Below, in pieces: positions 36,101 through 49,830 of a stretch of 64,000 nucleotides of DNA (its first letter is position 1; each line of letters begins with the position of its first letter). Source of the stretch: Membranipora membranacea (Eukaryota; Bryozoa; Gymnolaemata; Cheilostomatida; Membraniporidae). The position numbers and the translations under genes were made by a program. The stretch covers positions 30,938,001 through 31,002,000 of the forward strand of contig OU612065.1 in the NCBI GenBank assembly GCA_914767715.1, given 5' to 3'. The notes beneath the pieces were generated by a model, which made no database searches, was not told the origin of the DNA, and saw only the letters and a program-made list of their open reading frames with translations.

Positions 36101-37499
36101 ACTCGAGCGAAAAAAAACCATGATACCCTCCCTTGGAAAAATTTTTGAAATTTCAAGTCAGCGTAATTACCAACCATTTAATCGGAGGATCCCAATAGTC
36201 TGCAGTTTGAATAAGGCCAATAAGGACTTGAAGTGGTCGGAGTTAGATAAGAATCCAACAGAGGTTTAATTTTTCAATGCTGCCGTTTGGCTTGGTTTTT
36301 TTTGGCAAATGTGGACGTCGTTAAAGTTGGCGCTGACGGAGAACGTTGACCCGCGCGACAAAGGGACTTCAGATTTGAGATGAGCAGGAGTTGCTCCTCC
36401 TTATGAGCTAGGTTAAAAGCAGATATATTTTTTGACCCGAGCGAAAAAAAACCATGATACCCTCCCTTGGTATAATTTTTTAAATTTCAAGTCAGCGTAA
36501 TTACCAACCAGTTAATCGGAGGATCCCAATATTCTGCAGTTTGAATAAGGCCAATAAGTGCTCAAAGTGGTCGGAGTTAGATAAGAATCCAACAGAGTTT
36601 TAATTTTTTCAATGCTGCCGTTTGGCATGGTTTTTTTTGGCAAATGTGGACGTCGTTAAAGTTGGCGCTGACGGAGAACGGAGATCCGCAGAGACAAATG
36701 GACTTCAGATTTGAGACGAGCAGGAGTTGCTCCTCCTTATGAGGTAGGTTAAAATCAAATCTATTTTTTGACCCGAGCGAAAAAAAACCATGATACCCTC
36801 CCTTGGTATAATTTTTTAAATTTCAAGTCAGCGTAATTACCAACCAGTTAATCGGAGGATCCCAATATTCTGCAGTTTGAATAAGGCCAAAAAGGGCTTG
36901 AAATTGTCAGAGTTAGATCAGAATCCAACAGAGTTTTAATTTTTCAATGCTGCCATTTGGCATGTTTTTTTTTGGCAAAAGTGGAAGTCGTTAAAGTTGG
37001 CGCTGACGGAGAACGGTGACCCGCAGAAACAAAGGGACTTCAGATTTGAGATGAGCAGGAGTTGCTCCTCCTTATGAGGTAGGTTAAAAGCAGATCTATT
37101 TTTTGACCCGAGCGAAAAAAAACCATGATACCCTCCCTTGGTATAATTTTGAAATTTCAAGTCAGCGTAATTACCAACCAGTTAATCTGAGGATCCCAAT
37201 ATTCTGCAGTTTGAATAAGGCCAATAAGGGCTTGAAATTGTCGGAGTTAGATAAGAATCCAACAGAGTTTTAATTTTTCAATGCTGCCGTTTGGCATGTT
37301 TTTTTTTGGCAAAAGTGGACGTCGTTAAAGTTGACGCTGACGGAGAACGGAGACCCGCAGGACAAACGGACTTCAGATTTGAGACGAGCAGGAGTTGCTC
37401 CTCCTTATGAGGTAGGTTAAAAGCAGATCTATTTTTTGACCCTAGCGAAAAAAAACCATGATACACTCCCTTGGTATAATTTTTGAAATTTCAAGTCAG

Positions 37500-40030
37500 C
37501 GTAATTACCAACCAGTTAATCGGAGGATCCCAATATTCTGCAGTTTGAATAAGGCCAATAAGGGCTTGAAGTGGTCAGAGTTAGAATAGAATCCAACGGA
37601 GCTTTAATTTTTCAATGCTGCCGTTCGGCATGTTTTTTTTGGCAAAAGTGGATGTCGTTAAAGTTGGCGTTGACGGAGAACGGAGACCCGCAGGGACAAA
37701 TGGACTTCAGATTTGAGACGAGCAGGAGTTGCTCCTTCTTATGAGGTAGGTTAAAAGCAAATCTATTTTTTGACCCGAGCGAAAAAAAACCATGATACCC
37801 TCCCTTGGTATAATTTTTAAAATTTCAAGTTAGCGTAATTACCAACCAGTTAATCGGAGGATCCCAATATTCAGCAGTTTGATTAAGGCTAATAAGGGCT
37901 TGAAGTGGTCGGAGTTAGATAAGAATCCAACAGAGTTTTCATTTTTCAATGCTGCCGTTTGGGATGTTTTTTTTATTGGCAAAAGTGGACATCGTTAAAG
38001 TTGGCGCTGACGGATAACGGAGACCTGCAGAGACAAACGGACTTCAGATTTGAGACGAGCAGGAGTTGCTCCTCCTTATGAGGTAGGTTAAAAGCAAATC
38101 TATTTCTTGACCCGAGCGAAAAAAAACCATGATACCCTCCCTTGGTAAAATGTTTTAAATTTCAAGTCAGCGTAATTACCAACCAGTTAATCGAAAGATC
38201 CCAATATTCTGCAGTTTGAATAAGGCCAATAAGGGCTTGAAGTGGTAAGAGTAAGATAAGAATCCAACAGAGTTTTAATTTTTCAATGCTGCCGTTTGGC
38301 ATGTTTTTTTTGGGCAAAAGAAGAAGTCGTTAAAGTTGGCGCTGACGGAGAACGGAGATCCGCAGAGACAAATGGACTTCAGATTTGAGACGAGCAGGAG
38401 TTGCTCCTCCTTATGAGGTAGGTTAAAAGCAGATCTATTTTTTGACCCGAGCGAAAAAAAACCATGATACCCTCCCTTGGTATAATTTTTTAAATTTCAA
38501 ATCAGCGTAATTACCAACCACTTAATCGGAGGATCCCAATATTCAGCAGTTTGATTAAGGCTAATAAGGGCTTGAAGTGGTCGGAGTAAGATAAGAATCC
38601 AACAGAGTTTTAAATTTTCAATGCTGCCGTTTGGCATGTTTTTTTTTGGGCAAAAGTGGACGTCGTTAAAGTTGGCGCTGACGGAGAACGGAGATCCGCA
38701 GAGACAAATGGACTTCAGATTTGAGACGAGCAGGAGTTGCTCCTCCTTATGAGGTAGGTTAAAAGCAAATCTATTTTTTGACCCGAGCGAAAAAAAACCA
38801 TGATACCCTCCATTGGTATAATTTTTAAAATTTCAAGTTAGCGTAATTACCAACCAGTTAATCCGAGGATCCCAATATTCAGCTGTTTGATTAAGGCTAA
38901 TAAGGGCTTGAAGTGGTCGGAGTAAGATAAGAATCCAACAGAGTTTTAAATTTTCAATGCTGCCGTTTGGGATGTTTTTTTTTTGGCAAAAGTGGACGTC
39001 GTTAAAGTTGGCGCTGACGGATAACGGACACCTGCAGAGACAAACGGACTTCAGATTTGAGACGAGCAGGAGTTGCTCCTCCTTATGAGGTAGGTTAAAA
39101 GCAAATCTATTTTTTGACCCGAGCGAAAAAAAACCATGATACCCTCCCTTGGTAAAACTTTTTAAATTTCAAGTCAGCGTAATTACCAACCAGTTAATCG
39201 AAAGATCCCAATATTCTTCAGCTTGAATAAGGCCAATAAGGGCTTGAAGTGGTCAGAGTTAGAGAAGAATCCAACAGAGTTTTAATTTTTCAATGCTGCC
39301 GTTTGGCATGTTTTTTTTTGGCAAAGTGGACGTCGTTAAAGTTGGCGCTGACAGAGAACGGTGACATGCAGAGACAAAGGGACTTCAGATTTGTGATGAG
39401 CAGGAGTTGCTCCTCCTTATAAGCTAGGTTAAAAGCAGATCTATTTTTTGACCCGAGCGAAAAAAAACCATGATACCCTCCCTTGGTATAATTTTTGAAA
39501 TTTCAAGTCAGCGTAATTACCAACCAGTTAATCGGAGGATCCCAATATTCTGCAGTTTGAATAAGGCCAATAAGGGCTTGAAATTGTCAGAGTTAGATTA
39601 GAATCCAACAGAGTTTTAATTTTTCAATGCTGCCGTTTGGCATGTTTTTTTTTGGCAGAAGTTGACGTCGTTAAAGTTGGCGCTGACGGAGAACGGAGAC
39701 CCGCAGAGACAAACGGCCTTCAGATTTGAGACGAGCAGGAGTTGCTCCTCCTTATAAGGTAGGTAAATAGCAAATCTATTTTTTGCCCCGAGCGAAAATA
39801 AACCATGATACCCTCCCTTGGTATAATTTTTAAAATTTCAAGTCAGCGTAATTACCAACCAGTTAATCGGAGGATCCCAATATTCAGCAGTTTGATTAAG
39901 GCTAATAAGGGCTTGAAGTGGTCGGAGTTAGATAAGAATCCAACAGAGTTTTAAATTTTCAATGCTGCCGTTTGGCATGTTTTTTTTTGGGCAAAAGTGG
40001 ACGTCGTTAAAGTTGGCGCTGACGGAGAAC
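37500..40030. repeat. Third, partial copy of part of the 7.375-kb block
   Basis: Diagnostic variants such as TCAGAGTTAGAATAGAATCC (37575) match 20479 and 27854, and the order of unit types follows about 20404-23606. It is about 670 bp (two units) shorter: the CCATTGGTATAATT unit type occurs once here (38812) but twice in copies 1 and 2. Confidence 0.8.
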
Positions 40031-43000
40031 GGAGACCCGCAGTGACAAACGGACTTCAGATTTGAGACGAGCAGGAGTTGCTCCTCCTTATGAGGTACGT
40101 TAAAAGCAAATCTATTTTTTGACCCGAGCGAAAAAAAACCATGATACCCTCCCTTGGTATAATTTTTGAAACTTCAAGTCAGCGTACTTACCAACCAGTT
40201 AATCGGAGGATCCCAATATTCTGCAGTTTGAATAAGGCCAATAAGGGCTTGAAGTGGTCGGAGTTAGATAAGAATCCAACAGAGTTTTCATTTTTCAACG
40301 CTGCCGTTTGGGATGTTTTTTTTTTGGCAAAAGTGGACGTCGTTAAAGTTGGCGCTGACGGATAACGGAGACCCGCAGTGACAAACGGACTTCAGATTTG
40401 AGACGAGCAGGAGTTGCTCCTCCTTATGAGGTACGTTAAAATCAAATCTATTTTTTGACTCAAGCGAAAAAAAACCATGATACCCTCCCTTGGTATAATT
40501 TTTGAAATTTCAAGTCAGCGTAATTACCAACCAGTTAATCGGAGGATCTCAATATTCTGCAATTTGAATAAGGCCAATAAGGGCTTGAAATTGTCAGAGT
40601 TAGATACGAATCCAACAGAGTTTTAATTTTTCAATGCTGCCGTTTGGCATGTTTTTTTTTGGCAGAAGTTGACGTCGTTGAAGTTGGCGCTGACGCGAAC
40701 GGAGACCCGCAGAGACAAACGGCCTTCAGATTTGAGACGAGCAGGAGTTGCTCCTCCTTATAAGGTAGGTAAATAGCAAATCTATTTTTTGCCCCGAGCG
40801 AAAATAAACCATGATACCCTCCCTTGGTATAATTTTTAAAATTTTAAGTCAGCGTAATTACCAACCAGTTAATCGGAGGATCCCAATATTCTCCAGTTTG
40901 AATAAGGCCAATAAGGGCTTGAAGTGGTCGGAGTTAGATAAGAATCCAACAGAGTTTTCATTTTTCAATGCTGCCGTTTGGAATGTTTTTTTTTTTGGCA
41001 AAAGTGGACGCCGTTAAAGTTGGCGCTGACGGATAACGGAGACCTGCAGTGACAAACGGACTTCAGATTTGAGACGAGCAGGAGTTGCTCCTCCTTATGA
41101 GGTACGTTAAAATCAAATCTATTTTTTGACTCGAGCGAAAAAAAACCATGATACCCTCCCTTGGTATAATTTTTGAAATTTCAAGTCAGCGTAATTACCA
41201 ACCAGTTAATCGGAGGATCCCAATATTCTGCAATTTGAATAAGGCCAATAAGGACTTGAAGTGGTCGGAGTTAGATAAGAATCCAACAGAGTTTTAATTT
41301 TTCAATGCTGCCGTTTGGCATGGTTTTTTTTGGCAAATGTGGACGTTGTTAAAGTTGGCGCTGACGGAGAACGGGCACCCGCAGAGACAAACGGACTTCA
41401 GATTTGAGACGAGCAGGAGTTGCTCCTCCGTATGAGCTAGGTTAAAGGCAGATCTATTTTTTGACCCGAGCGAAAAAAAACCATGATACCCTCCCTTGGT
41501 ATAATTTTTGAAATTTCAAGTCAGCGTAATTACCGACCAGTTAATTGGAGGATCCCAATATTCTGCAGTTTGAATAAGGCCAATAAGGGCTTGAAATGGT
41601 CAGAGTTAGATCAGAATCCAACAGAGTTTTAATTTTTCAATGCTGCCGTTTGGCATGTTTTTTTTTGGCAAAAGTGGACGTCGTTAAAGTTGGCGCTGAC
41701 GGAGAACGGAGACCCGCAGAGACAAACGGACTTCAGATTTGAGACGAGCAGGAGTTGCTCCTCCTTATGAGGTAGGTTAAAATCAAATCTATTTTTTGAC
41801 TCGAGCGAAAAAAAAACCATGATACCCTCCCTTGGTATAATTTTTGAAATTTCAAGTCAGCGTAATTACTAACCAGTTAATCGGAGGATCCCAATATTCT
41901 GCAGTTTGAATAAGGCCAATTAGGACTTGAAGTGGTCGGAGTTAGATAAGAATCCAACATAGTTTTAATTTTTCAATGCTGCCGTTTCGCATGTTTTTTT
42001 TTGGGCAAAAGTGGACGTCGTTAAAGTTGGCGCTGACGGAGAACAGTGACCCGCAGAGACAAAGGGACTTCAGATTTGAGATGAGCAGGAGTTGCTCTTC
42101 CTTATAAGCTAGGTTAAAAGCAGATCTATTTTTTGACCCGAGCGAAAAAAAACCATGATACCCTCCCTTGGGATAATTTTTGAAATTTCAAGTCAGCATA
42201 ATTACCAACCAGTTAATCGGAGGATCCCAATATTCTGCAGTATGAATAAGGCCAATAAGGGCTTGAAATTGTCAGAGTTAGATCAGAATCCAACAGAGTT
42301 TTAATTTTTCAATGCTGCCGTTTGGCATGTTTTTTTTTGGCAAAAGTGGACGTCGTTAAAGTTGGCGCTGACGGAGAACGGAGACCCGCAGAGACAAATG
42401 GACTTCAGATCTGAGACGAGCAGGAGTTGCTTCTCCTTATGAGGTAGGTTAAAATCAAATCTATTATTTGACTCGAGCGAAAAAAAACCATGATACCCTC
42501 CCTCGGTATAATTTTTGAAATTTCAAGTCAGCGTAATTACCAACCAGTTAATCGGAGGATCCCAATATTCTGCAGTTTGAATAAGGCCAATAAGGACTTG
42601 AAGTGGTCGGAGTTAGATAAGAATCCAACAGAGTTTTAATTTTTCAATGCTGCCGTTTCGCATGTTTTTTTTGGGCAAAAGTGGACGTCGTTAAAGTTGG
42701 CGCTGACGGAGAACGGTGACCCGCAGAAACAAAGGGACTTCAGATTTGAGATGAGCAGGAGTTGCTCCTCCTTATGAGGTAGGTTAAAAGCAGATCTATA
42801 TTTAGACCCGAGCGAAAAAAAACCATGATACCCTCCCTTGGTATAATTTTTGAAATTTCAAGTCAGCGTAATTACCAACCAATTAATCGGAGGATCCCAA
42901 TATTCTGCAGTTTGAATAAGGCCAATAAGGGCTTGAAATTGTCAGAGTTAGATAAGAATCCAACAGAGTTTTAATGTTTCAATGCTGCCGTTTCGCATGT

Positions 43001-43799
43001 TTTTTTTGGGCAAAAGTGGACGTCGTTAAAGTTGGCGCTGACGGAGAACGGTGACCCGCAGAGACGATCGGATTTCAGATTTGAGATGAGCAGGAGTTGC
43101 TCCTCCTTATGAGCTAGGTTAAAAGCAGATCTATTTTTAGACCCGAGCGAAAAAAAACCATGATACCCTCCCTTGGTATAATTTTTGAAATTTCAAGTCA
43201 GCGTAATTACCAACCAGTTAATCGAAAGATCCCAATATTCTGCAGTTTGAATAAGGCCAATAAGGGCTTGAAGTGGTCGGAGTTAGATAAGAATCCAACA
43301 GAGTTTTAATTATTCAATGCTGCCGTTTGGCATGTTTTTTTTTGGCAAAAGTGCACGTCGTTAAAGTTGGCGCTGACGGAGAACGGAGATCCGCAGAGAC
43401 AAACGGACTTCAGATTTGAGACGAGCAGGATTTGCCCCTCCTTATGAGGTAGGTTAAGGGCAAATCTATTTTTTGACCCGAGCGAAAAAAAACCATGATA
43501 CCCTCCTTTGGTATAATTTTTGTAATTTCAAGTCAGCGTAATTACTAACCAGTTAATCGGAGGATCCCAATATTCTGCAGTTTGAATAAGGCCAATAAGG
43601 ACTTGAAGTGGTTGGAGTTGGATAAGAATCCAACAGAGTTTTAATTCTTCAATGCTGCCGTTTCGCATGTTTTTTTTGGGCAAAAGTGGACGTCGTTAAA
43701 GTTGGCGCTGACGGAGAACGGTGACCCGCAGAGACAAAGGGACTTCAGATTTGAGATGAGCAGGAGTTGCTCCTCCTTATGAGGTAGGTTAAAAGCAGA

Positions 43800-46700
43800 T
43801 CTATATTTAGACCCGAGCGAAAAAAAACCATGATACCCTCCCTTGGTATAATTTTTGAAATTTCAAGTCAGCGTAATTACCACCCAATTAATCGGAGGAT
43901 CCCAATATTCTGCAGTTTGAATAAGGCCAATAAGGGCTTGAAGTGGTCGGAGTTAGAAAAGAATCGAACGGAGCTTTAATTTTTCAATGCTGCCGTTTGG
44001 CATGTTTTTTTTTTGGCAAAAGTGGTCGTCGTTAAAGTTGGCGCTGACGGAGAACGGAGACCCGCAGAGACAATCGGATTTCAGATTTGAGATGAGCAGG
44101 AGTTGCTCCTCCTTATGAGCTAGGTTAAAAGCAGATCTATTTTTAGACCCGAGCGAAAAAAAACCATGATACCCTCCCTTGGTATAATTTTCGAAATTTC
44201 AAGTCAGCGTAATTACCAACCAGTTAATCGGAGGATCCCAATATTCTGCAGTTTGAATAAGGCCAATAAGGGCTTGAAGTGGTCGGAGTTAGATAAGAAT
44301 CCAACGGAGCTTTAATTTTTCAATGCTGCCGTTTGGCATGTTTTTTTTGGCAAATGTGGACGTCGTTAAAGTTGGCGCTGACGGAGAACGGTGACCCGCA
44401 GAGACATAGGGACTTCCGATTTGAGATGAGCAGGAGTTGCTCCTCCTTATGAGCTGGGTTAAAAGCAGATCTATTTTTTGACCCGAGCGAAAAAAAACCA
44501 TGATACCCTCCCTTGGGATAATTTTTGAAATTTCAAGTCAGCGTAATTACCAACCAGTTAATCGGAGGATCCCAATATTCTGCAGTTTGAATAAGGCCAA
44601 TAAGGGCTTGAAATTGTCAGAGTTAGATCAGAATCCAACAGAGTTTTAATTTTTCAATGCTGCCGTTTGGCATGTTTTTTTTTGGCAAAAGTGGACGTCG
44701 TTAAAGTTGGCGCTGACGGAGAACGGAGACCCGCAGAGACAAACGGACTTCAGATTTGAGACGAGCAGGAGTTGCTTCTCCTTATGAGGTAGGTTAAAAT
44801 CAAATCTATTATTTGACTCGAGCAAAAAAAACCATGATACCCTCCCTCGGTATAATTTTTGAAATTTCAAGTCAGCGTAATTACTAACCAGTTAATCGGA
44901 GGATCCCAATATTCTGCAGTTTGAATAAGGCCAACAAGGACTTGAAGTGGTCGGAGTTAGATAAGAATCCAACAGAGTTTTAATGTTTCAATGCTGCCGT
45001 TTCGCATGTTTTTTTTGGGCAAAAGTGGACGTCGTTAAAGTTGGCGCTGATGGAGAACGGTGACCCGCAGAGACAAAGGGACTTCAGATTTGAGATGAGC
45101 AGGAGTTGCTCCTCCTTATGAGGTAGGTTAAAAGCAGATCTATTTTTAGACCCGAGCGAAAAAAAACCATGATACCCTCCCTTGGTATAATTTTTGAAAT
45201 TTCAAGTCAGCGTAATTACCACCCAATTAATCGGAGGATCCCAATATTCTGCAGTTTGAATAAGGCCAATAAGGGCTTGAAGTGGTCGGAGTTAGAAAAG
45301 AATCGAACGGAGCTTTAATTTTTCAATGCTGCCGTTTGGCATGTTTTTTTTTTGGCAAAAGTGGTCGTCGTTAAAGTTGGCGCTGACGGAGAACGGAGAC
45401 CCGCAGAGACAATCGGATTTCAGATTTGAGATGAGCAGGAGTTGCTCCTCCTTATGAGCTAGGTTAAAAGCAGATCTATTTTTAGACCCGAGCGAAAAAA
45501 AACCATGATACCCTCCCTTGGTATAATTTTCGAAATTTCAAGTCAGCGTAATTACCAACCAGTTAATCGGAGGATCCCAATATTCTGCAGTTTGAATGAG
45601 GCCAATAAGGGCTTGAAGTGGTCGGAGTTAGATAAGAATCCAACGGAGCTTTAATTTTTCAATGCTGCCGTTTGGCATGTTTTTTTTGGCAAATGTGGAC
45701 GTCGTTAAAGTTGGCGCTGACGGAGAACGGTGACCCGCAGAGACATAGGGACTTCCGATTTGAGATGAGCAGGAGTTGCTCCTCCTTATGAGCTAGGTGA
45801 AAAGCAGATCTATTTTTTGACCCGAGCGAAAAAAAACCATGATACCCTCCCTTGGGATAATTTTTGAAATTTCAAGTCAGCGTAATTACCAACCAGTTAA
45901 TCGGAGGATCCAAATATTCTGCAGTTTGAATAAGGCCAATAAGGGCTTGAAATTGTCAGAGTTAGATCAGAATCCAACAGAGTTATAATTTTTCAATGCT
46001 GCCGTTTGGCATGTTTTTTTTTGGCAAAAGTGGACGTCGTTAAAGTTGGCGCTGACGGAGAACGGAGACCCGCAGAGACAAACGGACTTCAGATTTGAGA
46101 CGAGCAGGAGTTGCTTCTCCTTATGAGGTAGGTTAAAATCAAATCTATTATTTGACTCGAGCGAAAAAAAACCATGATACCCTCCCTCGGTATAATTTTT
46201 GAAATTTCAAGTCAGCGTAATTACTAACCAGTTAATCGGAGGATCCCAATATTCTGCAGTTTGAATAAGGCCAATAAGGGCTTGAAGTGGTCGGAGTTAG
46301 AAAAGAATCGAACGGAGCTTTAATTTTTCAATGCTGCCGTTTGGCATGTTTTTTTTTTGGCAAAAGTGGTCGTCGTTAAAGTTGGCGCTGACGGAGAACG
46401 GAGACCCGCAGAGACAATCGGATTTCAGATTTGAGATGAGCAGGAGTTGCTCCTCCTTATGAGCTAGGTTAAAAGCAGATCTATTTTTAGACCCGAGCGA
46501 AAAAAAACCATGATACCCTCCCTTGGTATAATTTTCGAAATTTCAAGTCAGCGTAATTACCAACCAGTTAATCGGAGGATCCCAATATTCTGCAGTTTGA
46601 ATGAGGCCAATAAGGGCTTGAAGTGGTCGGAGTTAGATAAGAATCCAACGGAGCTTTAATTTTTCAATGCTGCCGTTTGGCATGTTTTTTTTTGGCAAAT

Positions 46701-47500
46701 GTGGACGTCGTTAAAGTTGGCGCTGACGGAGAACGGTGACCCGCAGAGACATAGGGACTTCCGATTTGAGATGAGCAGGAGTTGCTCCTCCTTATGAGCT
46801 AGGTGAAAAGCAGATCTATTTTTTGACCCGAGCGAAAAAAAACCATGATACCCTCCCTTGGGATAATTTTTGAAATTTCAAGTCAGCGTAATTACCAACC
46901 AGTTAATCGGAGGATCCAAATATTCTGCAGTTTGAATAAGGCCAATAAGGGCTTGAAATTGTCAGAGTTAGATCAGAATCCAACAGAGTTATAATTTTTC
47001 AATGCTGCCGTTTGGCATGTTTTTTTTTGGCAAAAGTGGACGTCGTTAAAGTTGGCGCTGACGGAGAACGGAGACCCGCAGAGACAAACGGACTTCAGAT
47101 TTGAGACGAGCAGGAGTTGCTTCTCCTTATGAGGTAGGTTAAAATCAAATCTATTATTTGACTCGAGCGAAAAAAAAACCATGATACCCTCCCTCGGTAT
47201 AATTTTTGAAATTTCAAGTCAGCGTAATTACTAACCAGTTAATCGGAGGATCCCAATATTCTGCAGTTTGAATAAGGCCAACAAGGACTTGAAGTGGTCG
47301 GAGTTAGATAAGAATCCAACAGAGTTTTAATGTTTCAATGCTGCCGTTTGGCATGTTTTTTTTGGGCAAAAGTGGACGTCGTTAAAGTTGGCGCTGACGG
47401 AGAACGGTGACCCGCAGAGACAAAGGGACTTCAGATTTGAGATGAGCAGGAGTTGCTCCTCCTTATGAGGTAGGTTAAAAGCAGATCTATATTTAGACCC
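43800..47500. repeat. Tetramer and trimer higher-order repeats
   Basis: ACCACCCAATTAATCGG recurs at 1339 bp (43881, 45220), giving a four-unit repeat. GAATGAGGCC (45600, 46605) and GGATCCAAATATTC (45906, 46912) recur at 1005-1006 bp, giving a three-unit repeat. GAATCGAACGGAGC marks the start of each copy at about 43964, 45299 and 46305. Confidence 0.8.
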
Positions 47501-48479
47501 GAGCGAAAAAAAACCATGATACCCTCCCTTGGTATAATTTTCGAAATTTCAAGTCAGCGTAATTACCAACCAGTTAATCGGAGGATCCCAATATTCTGCA
47601 GTTTGAATGAGGCCAATAAGGGCTTGAAGTGGTCGGAGTTAGATAAGAATCCAACGGAGCTTTAATTTTTCAATGCTGCCGTTTGGCATGTTTTTTTTTT
47701 TGGCAAAAGTGGTCGTCGTTTAAGTTGGCGCTGATGAAGAACGGAGACCCGCAGAGACAAACGGACTTCAGATTTGAGACGAGCAGGAGTTGCTCCTCCT
47801 TATGAGGTAGGTTAAAATCAAATCTATTTTTTGACTCGAGCGAAAAAAAACCATGATACCCTCCCTTGGTACAATTTTTGAAATTTCAAGTCAGCGTAAT
47901 TACCAACCAGTTAATCGGAGGATCCCAATATTCTGCAGTTTGAATAAGGCCAATAAGGACTTGAAGTGGTCGGAGTTAGATAAGAATCCAACAGAGATTT
48001 AATTTTTCAATGCTGCCGATTGGCATATTTTTTTTGGGCAAAAGTGGACGTCGTTAAAGTTGGCGCTGACGGAGAACGGTGACCCGCAGAGACACAGGGA
48101 CTTCCGATTTGAGATGAGCAGGAGTTGCTCCTCCTTATGAGCTAGGTTAAAAGCAGATCTATTTTTTGACCCGAGCGAAAAAAAACCATGATACCCTCCC
48201 TTGGGATAATTTTTGAAATTTCAAGTCAGCGTAATTACCAACCAGTTAATCGGAGGATCCCAATATTCTGCAGTTTGAATAAGGCCAATAAGGGCTTGAA
48301 ATTGTCAGAGTTAGATCAGAATCCAACAGAGTTTTAATTTTTCAATGCTGCCGTTTGGCATGTTTTTTTTTGGCAAAAGTGGACGTCGTTAAAGTTGGCG
48401 CTGACGGAGAACGGAGACCCGCAGAGACAAACGGACTTCAGATTTGAGACGAGCAGGAGTTGCTCCTCCTTATGAGGTA

Positions 48480-49830
48480 GGTTAAAATCAAATCTATTAT
48501 TTGACTCGAGCGAAAAAAAACCATGATACCCTCCCTCGGTATAATTTTTGAAATTTCAAGTCAGCGTAATTACTAACCAGTTAATCGGAGGATCCCAATA
48601 TTCTGCAGTTTGAATAAGGCCAACAAGGACTTGAAGTGGTCGGAGTTAGATAAGAATCCAACAGAGTTTTAATGTTTCAATGCTGCCGTTTGGCATGTTT
48701 TTTTTGGGCAAAAGTGGACGTCGTTAAAGTTGGCGCTGACGGAGAACGGTGACCCGCAGAGACAAAGGGACTTCAGATTTGAGATGAGCAGGAGTTGCTC
48801 CTCCTTATGAGGTAGGTTAAAAGCAGATCTATATTTAGACCCGAGCGAAAAAAAACCATGATACCCTCCCTTGGTATAATTTTTGAAATTTCAAGTCAGC
48901 GTGATTACCAACCAGTTAATCGGAGGATCCCAATATTCTGCAGTTTGAATAAGGCCAATAAGGGCTCGAAGTGGTCGGAGTTAGATAAGAATCCAACGGA
49001 GCTTTAATTTTTCAATGCTGCCGTTTGGCATGTTTTTTTTTTGGCAAAAGTGGTCGTCGTTAAAGTTGGCGCTGACGGAGAACGGAGACCCGCAGAGACA
49101 AACGGACTTCAGATTTGAGACGAGCAGGAGTTGCTCCTCCTTATGAGGTAGGTTAAAATCAAATCTATTATTTGACTCGAGCGAAAAAAAACCATGATAC
49201 CCTCCCTCGGTATAATTTTTGAAATTTCAAATCAGCGTAATTACTAACCAGTTAATCGGAGGATCCCAATATTCTGCAGTTTGAATAAGGCCAACAAGGA
49301 CTTGAAGTGGTCGGAGTTAGATAAGAATCCAACAGAGTTTTAATGTTTCAATGCTGCCGTTTGGCATGTTTTTTTTGGGCAAAAGTGGACGTCGTTAAAG
49401 TTGGCGCTGACGGAGAACGGTGACCCGCAGAGACAAAGGGACTTCAGATTTGAGATGAGCAGGAGTTGCTCCTCCTTATGAGGTAGGTTAAAAGCAGATC
49501 TATATTTAGACCCGAGCGAAAAAAAACCATGATACCCTCCCTTGGTATAATTTTTGAAATTTCAAGTCAGCGTGATTACCAACCAGTTAATCGGAGGATC
49601 CTAATATTCTGCAGTTTGAATAAGGCCAATAAGGGCTCGAAGTGGTCGGAGTTAGATAAGAATCCAACGGAGCTTTAATTTTTCAATGCTGCCGTTTGGC
49701 ATGTTTTTTTTTTGGCAAAAGTGGTCGTCGTTAAAGTTGGCGCTGACGGAGAACGGAGACCCGCAGAGACGATCGGATTTCAGATTTGAGATGAGCAGGA
49801 GTTGCTCCTCCTTATGAGCTAGGTTAAAAG
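48480..49830. repeat. Tandem pair of 671-bp dimers
   Basis: The GACTCGAGCG...CCTCCCTCGG unit type recurs at 48503 and 49174 and is followed each time by CCAACAAGGAC and then by GCGTGATTACC. Confidence 0.8.
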
